Source: Ktedonobacter sp. SOSP1-85
GTDB taxonomy: Bacteria; Chloroflexota; Ktedonobacteria; Ktedonobacterales; Ktedonobacteraceae
NCBI RefSeq assembly: GCF_016587415.1
Contig: NZ_BNJI01000003.1
Span: 620,001 to 684,000, forward strand
Reading direction: 5' to 3'
DNA length: 64,000 nucleotides
The notes below the pieces were generated by a model. That model did not search any database. It was not told the origin of the DNA and was given only the letters and a program-made list of their open reading frames with translations. Below are positions 59,973 to 64,000 of the stretch, piece after piece. The number at the start of each line of letters is the position of its first letter. The stretch's first letter is position 1. The position numbers were made by a program, and so were the translations under genes.

Positions 59973-62900
59973 CTAGCGTGTCGCGACGCTAAAGACATGA
60001 ATGCGACCACCGCCCGTCGTTGCCGTTGGGAGCGTTACACTCAATACGGTCTTTTTCGGATTAATTGGAATGTCAGTGTAGAACACATAGGTGTTTACAT
60101 TCTGCTTTCCATTGGGACCATTGCGATAGGTTGTCTTTGACACCGTCAAGTTACCAAAGGATGGTGCTACCCGACCAGCATTCAATGTCCAGTCGCTAAA
60201 GCCCAGCGTCCCTGTATCCGTTGTACCATCGGTATAGGTAATCGTCACAGTCCCACTGGTCGCGCCATTGGTCGAGGAACCCAGGAAGGTCAGGTAGTTT
60301 GACCCGAAGCTGCCATTGACCGGGATGGTCTGTCCATTGGCAACGTAGTTGTTTACCGCCCCTGCGGGAACCGCAGGCCAGATGAAGCTTGCTCCATTGG
60401 CGAAGACAGAGCCACCCTGCTTAATACCACTCCCCGAGAGCGCCTGGGCCGAATAGCTATATCCACCACCATCGTAGTTACCAGCGCGGGTATTGTTATC
60501 GTTGCTGGTTCCTACCATAGAGTAGGGATTTGTTGCATAAGGCGCGTTTGCCTTGGTTGCGACAGCAAAGACATGGGTTTGACCACCTTTGACACTGCCT
60601 GGCAGCGTTACGCTTGCGATGGTTTTGCCTGCCTGCAAACCAACCTCGGTGTAAAACACATAGGTGCTAACATTTTCTTTCCCAGTGGGCGTATTACGAT
60701 AGGGGGTTGAAGTCACTACCAGGTTGTTGAATGAGGGTGCAGCTGCATTCGCGCCCAGCGTCCAATCACTAAAGCCCAGGGTAAAGGTTTGGGTTGTATT
60801 ATCGGTATAGGTAATCGTGGCCTGCCCACTTGAAGGTCCATTTGTCGCGGACCCCAGGAAGGCCAGAGTGCTCGCGTTATCCACAGGTGTAATAGCTATC
60901 TTCTGTCCCTGGGCAATATAGTTATTCTGCGTTCCAGGATCCGAAGCCGGCCAGACAAAGGTTGTCCCGTACGCCGTCAGCGAACTTCCCGGCACAAGAC
61001 CAGCGGACTGCATCGCCTGGGCAGAATAACTTCTCAAGCCATCAAAGCTACCAGATTTTGGCTGCCCATCATCACTGGTGCCAACATTGTTATAAGGAAC
61101 GTTTGGCGAGACCGGCGTCGAGACAGTCCCAACCTTCGTTGCAATGGAGAAGACGTGCAACTGTCCACCAACAACGGTTGAGGGCAACGTCACGCTCTGC
61201 ACCGTTTTGCCATCCTGAAGAGCCACGTCCGCGTAGAAGACATATGTGTTTACTCCCTCCAGGCCATTGGGCGTATTACGATATGCCATGATCGCCTTTT
61301 TGCCATTGCCAAAGGAGACCGGGCTCTTACCACCGCCAAGTGTCCAATCGCTAAAGCCAAGCGTGAAGCCCTGAGAAGTGCCATCCGTATAGTGAACGAC
61401 AGCTCTACCAGATGTGGGTCCGTTGGCGGAGGCACCCAGGAAACCCAGCACATTCGCGTTCGCGATGGGTGCTACTGGCACCGTCTGTCCCTGCGCCAGG
61501 TAATCATCCGGCGTTCCCGCGACCGCGTTTGGCCAGGTGAAAACCATATTGTTAAAGAAGACATTATCACCGGTGACAAGGCCGCTATTTTGCAAAGCCT
61601 GCAAAGAGTAGCTGCGCTTCCCTCCATCGAAGTTACCCACGCCAGGATTCGTATCATCGGTAATGCCTACGTTGTTAAATGTTGTCTGGGGATTTGGAGT
61701 TGGTGTCGGCGTTGATGTCGATGTGCCACTCGGAGTTGGCGTCGGCGTGCTGGCTGATTTTAAGCCGTAGATGAGCAGGCTACTCTTCGTGCCTACAAAA
61801 ACCTCACCGTTGGCCACAGCAGGTACAGTAAATTTCGCGAAAATGCTTTGACCAAAGCTATCACTGTAGAGTTCATTCCCCAGGTTCGTCGCGTCATAGG
61901 CGCGTAGGAGGCCATTGGGGTCCAGAGCCCATACAATCGCTGTCGAAGCGTCCGTGCCATTGCTGGACGTGACCGAGCCACCACCAGTAAAAGCAAAGCT
62001 CTCAGGCGTCTTTGAACTATAGCTTGTCGAGAGCAGGCCAGTCGTTGGATTGAAGGAGAAGGCCTTAATGCTATCGCTCGCACCAGTGAAGTAGACGTTG
62101 TTGTTCCAATAGGTCGGCGTACTGTAGACTCCTCCTACCAGGTGCGGCGGCAGTTCCTGCTTTACCTGGTCGATATTGGTCGCGCTAACGTTGTTACAAT
62201 CCAGGGTACCCGACACAGGTGTGTATTTACCCATGTTATTGTTGTCTACAACGTAGATGCGGCCCTCTTTCCCTACACCAATATGTTCATTAGTGCCAGG
62301 AATCTGCAAAGGGCCACCCGAACCCAGATCGGCGTCCGCGTTCTGTAAACACTTCTGGTTGAAGGGGGCAAAATAGTCTTCCTGTTGCAACTGAGGCGAG
62401 AGTTTGACGAAGGAATCCGCATTATTCTTGCCACCGGTATTAATATCGAAGTCGCCATTGCCCGAAATAGTATAGATGTTACCAGCACTATCAGAGGCCA
62501 GGGCGTTGCCCGCACCCCAGATGCCACCACCAGAGCCATTTGGCGTATTATTGTAAATGGCCGTTTGCTGTAAGCTAGTGCTGTAGGACATAATCCAGCC
62601 GTGGTAAGGCTGGTTATCACAAAACGAAGCAAAGGCGATATAGATCTGCCCATTTGCCATCAAGAGCGCCGAACGGTTGCGCTCACGGTCAGCGCGGAAG
62701 GCCACCTGTCCGCCAGTGCTTCCTGCGCCCGTTCCTGCTACCGAGCCTTGAATGGGGAGGCTAGGTGCTATCTTATCCTGTCCCGTGCTGATGTCCAGGG
62801 CATGCAAACGATAGATGGGAACACCATTCTCCTTGGTGTAGGAGATCACGTACATAATATTGTTCGTGCTATCAATCACCGGCGTCCCAGTAATGCCAAT

Positions 62901-63425
62901 CTCGGGCACCATATCGTTACAGGACACATCGCCTGATGGCACGGACGTCACACCAGACTTCAGAAAGCTGGTGTACCATAGTGGCTGTGTAGGCGTGATT
63001 TGGTCGGCATCGAAGGCGTAAACTCCATCGTGCTCGGTCTCAACGAAGACGACGTTGTGCTTCACGCCTCCAATCGTCAGGTTGGGAACGAAGAGCGGCT
63101 GCGCATAGACCTGGCCATCCACTGGATAGCTCACACGCCTGCCAAACTGTGAGGTATTAACATTGCTCTTGTTTAACATCGTCTCATTAGCATAAGCACC
63201 CGTACGATTATTATCACCCTTATAGGTCAAAATAGCACTGTTAGCGGCTGCATACGCCTTTAAGTTCGGTAAAATTTCATTAAGAGTAAGTAATGTTCCC
63301 CCCACAATACAAACGAGGAACACCAGGCTTAAGAGGAGGAATGTTGAATACCTCTTACTTCCACGGCGAGTCGATAAATGCGCATACAAGGATGCATTAC
63401 GAGGAGGTTGGGGACCGGACATCAT
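59973..63425 (-). CDS. Large secreted beta-propeller protein with three C-terminal repeats
   Basis: A 1,151-residue protein: one N-terminal membrane helix (STFLLLSLVFLVCIVGGTLL) and an outside region. Residues about 40-570 look like a PQQ/pyrrolo-quinoline-type propeller (VYAFDADQITPTQPLWYTSF; YRLHALDISTGQDKI; VWALDPNGLLRAYDATNLG). After a Thr/Pro/Ser linker (TPTPSGTSTSTPTPTPNP) there are three copies of a 180-residue domain, each starting NNVGxxDD/SND and containing GFSDWTL, YRNxPxGKxNVxTYVFY and KTxxSVTLP. Such domains occur in secreted glycan-active proteins. Start at 63425 has AAGGAG; probable role in surface binding. Confidence 0.75.
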   Translation of the reverse strand: MMSGPQPPRNASLYAHLSTRRGSKRYSTFLLLSLVFLVCIVGGTLLTLNEILPNLKAYAAANSAILTYKGDNNRTGAYANETMLNKSNVNTSQFGRRVSYPVDGQVYAQPLFVPNLTIGGVKHNVVFVETEHDGVYAFDADQITPTQPLWYTSFLKSGVTSVPSGDVSCNDMVPEIGITGTPVIDSTNNIMYVISYTKENGVPIYRLHALDISTGQDKIAPSLPIQGSVAGTGAGSTGGQVAFRADRERNRSALLMANGQIYIAFASFCDNQPYHGWIMSYSTSLQQTAIYNNTPNGSGGGIWGAGNALASDSAGNIYTISGNGDFDINTGGKNNADSFVKLSPQLQQEDYFAPFNQKCLQNADADLGSGGPLQIPGTNEHIGVGKEGRIYVVDNNNMGKYTPVSGTLDCNNVSATNIDQVKQELPPHLVGGVYSTPTYWNNNVYFTGASDSIKAFSFNPTTGLLSTSYSSKTPESFAFTGGGSVTSSNGTDASTAIVWALDPNGLLRAYDATNLGNELYSDSFGQSIFAKFTVPAVANGEVFVGTKSSLLIYGLKSASTPTPTPSGTSTSTPTPTPNPQTTFNNVGITDDTNPGVGNFDGGKRSYSLQALQNSGLVTGDNVFFNNMVFTWPNAVAGTPDDYLAQGQTVPVAPIANANVLGFLGASANGPTSGRAVVHYTDGTSQGFTLGFSDWTLGGGKSPVSFGNGKKAIMAYRNTPNGLEGVNTYVFYADVALQDGKTVQSVTLPSTVVGGQLHVFSIATKVGTVSTPVSPNVPYNNVGTSDDGQPKSGSFDGLRSYSAQAMQSAGLVPGSSLTAYGTTFVWPASDPGTQNNYIAQGQKIAITPVDNASTLAFLGSATNGPSSGQATITYTDNTTQTFTLGFSDWTLGANAAAPSFNNLVVTSTPYRNTPTGKENVSTYVFYTEVGLQAGKTIASVTLPGSVKGGQTHVFAVATKANAPYATNPYSMVGTSNDNNTRAGNYDGGGYSYSAQALSGSGIKQGGSVFANGASFIWPAVPAGAVNNYVANGQTIPVNGSFGSNYLTFLGSSTNGATSGTVTITYTDGTTDTGTLGFSDWTLNAGRVAPSFGNLTVSKTTYRNGPNGKQNVNTYVFYTDIPINPKKTVLSVTLPTATTGGGRIHVFSVATR

Positions 63426-63780
63426 CCATGTTCTCCTTACGTCGGGTACATACAAACACAATTATTTATTACGGCAAAGCAAGCAAAAAGAAGGTGCGTG
63501 TAAAGTTTTTTTTCACTATCTTCTGACTATAAGAGATAGTTAAAAATTTTCTACTATAATAAACGTAACTTGGGATATTTATGTAGTATAATACAGCAAA
63601 AGATAATTTGGAACATATACCTCTACCTAATAGACGAAAGTCCTGATCAAATAACCAGATTCTGGGAACTAATTAGCAAGACAAACGTCATTACATCTTA
63701 GATAATGAGTAATTTATTCATCATAATAAAATGAACAGAAGGAGTATCGCCTTTTCGATTAAAAAGGCTGAAATATCTAT
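63426..63780. other. AT-rich divergent promoter region
   Basis: No gene seen. Contains TATAATAAAC- and AGTATAATAC-like -10 boxes (about 63556 and 63583) and a small CCTTTT/AAAAAGG hairpin near 63750-63767 before the next gene. Confidence 0.45.
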
Positions 63781-64000
63781 ATGAAACGCTCACTTTTCAT
63801 AGCCATACTCTTCACCTGCCTGGCTCTTCTACTCATCGCTTGCAATGATCAGAGCCAGAGTACAAGTTCATCTAAGAAATCACCAGGCCAGGAACAACAG
63901 ACGAACGCTATCACTTCGCCTGTCCCGGCTCCAACCTTTTCCAAATCCGCTGTAAGTAGCATTCCCACTGCTATTACCTATTATCAGGCCCTCAAGGATC
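63781..64000 (+). CDS. Lipoprotein, N-terminal part
   Basis: Starts with a lipoprotein signal peptide (MKRSLFIAILFTCLALLLIA then Cys21) followed by a Ser/Gln/Lys-rich linker. 73 codons are present and the frame runs out of the window. The linker to LKD gives no family; a secreted, membrane-tethered protein. The ATG has no strong ribosome site; AGAAGGAG lies about 40 bases upstream, beyond the small hairpin, so a start further in is possible but would lose the signal peptide. Confidence 0.65.
   Translation, partial: MKRSLFIAILFTCLALLLIACNDQSQSTSSSKKSPGQEQQTNAITSPVPAPTFSKSAVSSIPTAITYYQALKD

Noticed and set aside
63462..63526. Extension of the 1,151-residue protein gene to 63461
   Set aside because: The ATG at 63425 has AAGGAG at good spacing and the upstream residues would only add a tail before the membrane helix.
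1..64000. CRISPR arrays, tRNA or rRNA genes
   Set aside because: No regularly spaced repeats, no tRNA cloverleaf with a TTCRA loop and no rRNA sequence was seen on reading through; a covariance-model scan would be needed to exclude a tRNA fully.

Overview
The window reads as chromosome of a Gram-positive-like, moderately GC-rich, aerobic soil-type bacterium. The mix of families (CtpI-type giant P-type ATPase, SCO6745-like protein, GT39 with a Gly/Asn-rich insert, DUF2795, kinase fused to a PLL-type propeller, ECF transporter, IS200/IS605 elements, strong AAGGAGG-type ribosome binding sites) fits Ktedonobacteria (Chloroflexota) best. This is inferred from gene content; no rRNA or marker gene is present.

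Layout. 1-8.5 kb: the end of a sugar-binding protein gene, then a complete assimilatory nitrate operon on the minus strand (nasC, nirB, nirD, a HemD-like gene, narK). 8.5-11.9 kb: an ECF-type vitamin/metal transporter (fused double ATPase, S component, T component). 12.3-19.8 kb: a stress/envelope block with two HtrA-like membrane proteases, a dead cdsA, a degenerate receiver, DUF2795, a PfpI-ferritin-like fusion, a hydrolase and a phosphoribosyltransferase. 19.9-26.1 kb: single-gene units (cupin, CHRD-like secreted protein, P-loop kinase, VOC protein, LacI regulator, SCO6745-like protein, thioesterase). 26.2-31.9 kb: a mobile-element zone with an ABC-exporter relic, an IS200/IS605 element (tnpA-tnpB), an APC permease and a second, solitary TnpB element. 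32-43 kb: a frameshifted class-A beta-lactamase-like gene, a TIM-barrel-like protein, ADP-ribosylglycohydrolase, FTR1 iron permease, Ser/Thr kinase-propeller, P450 and a GH51 arabinofuranosidase. 43-49.3 kb: GtrA, GT39 mannosyltransferase-like, a haem-binding ferric-reductase-like membrane protein and an OmpR-type two-component pair. 49.4-55.7 kb: DUF1330, then two small proteins translationally coupled to each other and followed by a 1,623-residue P-type ATPase. 55.9-64 kb: secreted phosphatase, SRPBCC protein, oligopeptide-binding lipoprotein, a 1,151-residue secreted beta-propeller protein and the start of a lipoprotein gene.

Two features run through the whole window. First, gene ends are marked by unusually long perfect inverted repeats (arms of 22-36 bp). 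Second, a dispersed element of 70-95 bp occurs five times, always in an intergenic or gene-edge position. It has a conserved core that folds as a three-way junction, with compensatory base changes between copies. I regard this element as the best candidate here for something undescribed: either a structured RNA or a REP/MITE-like mobile element.

Several genes are broken: cdsA (frameshift and truncation), an ABC exporter (internal deletion), a GNAT acetyltransferase (24 codons left) and the beta-lactamase-like gene (one-base frameshift).
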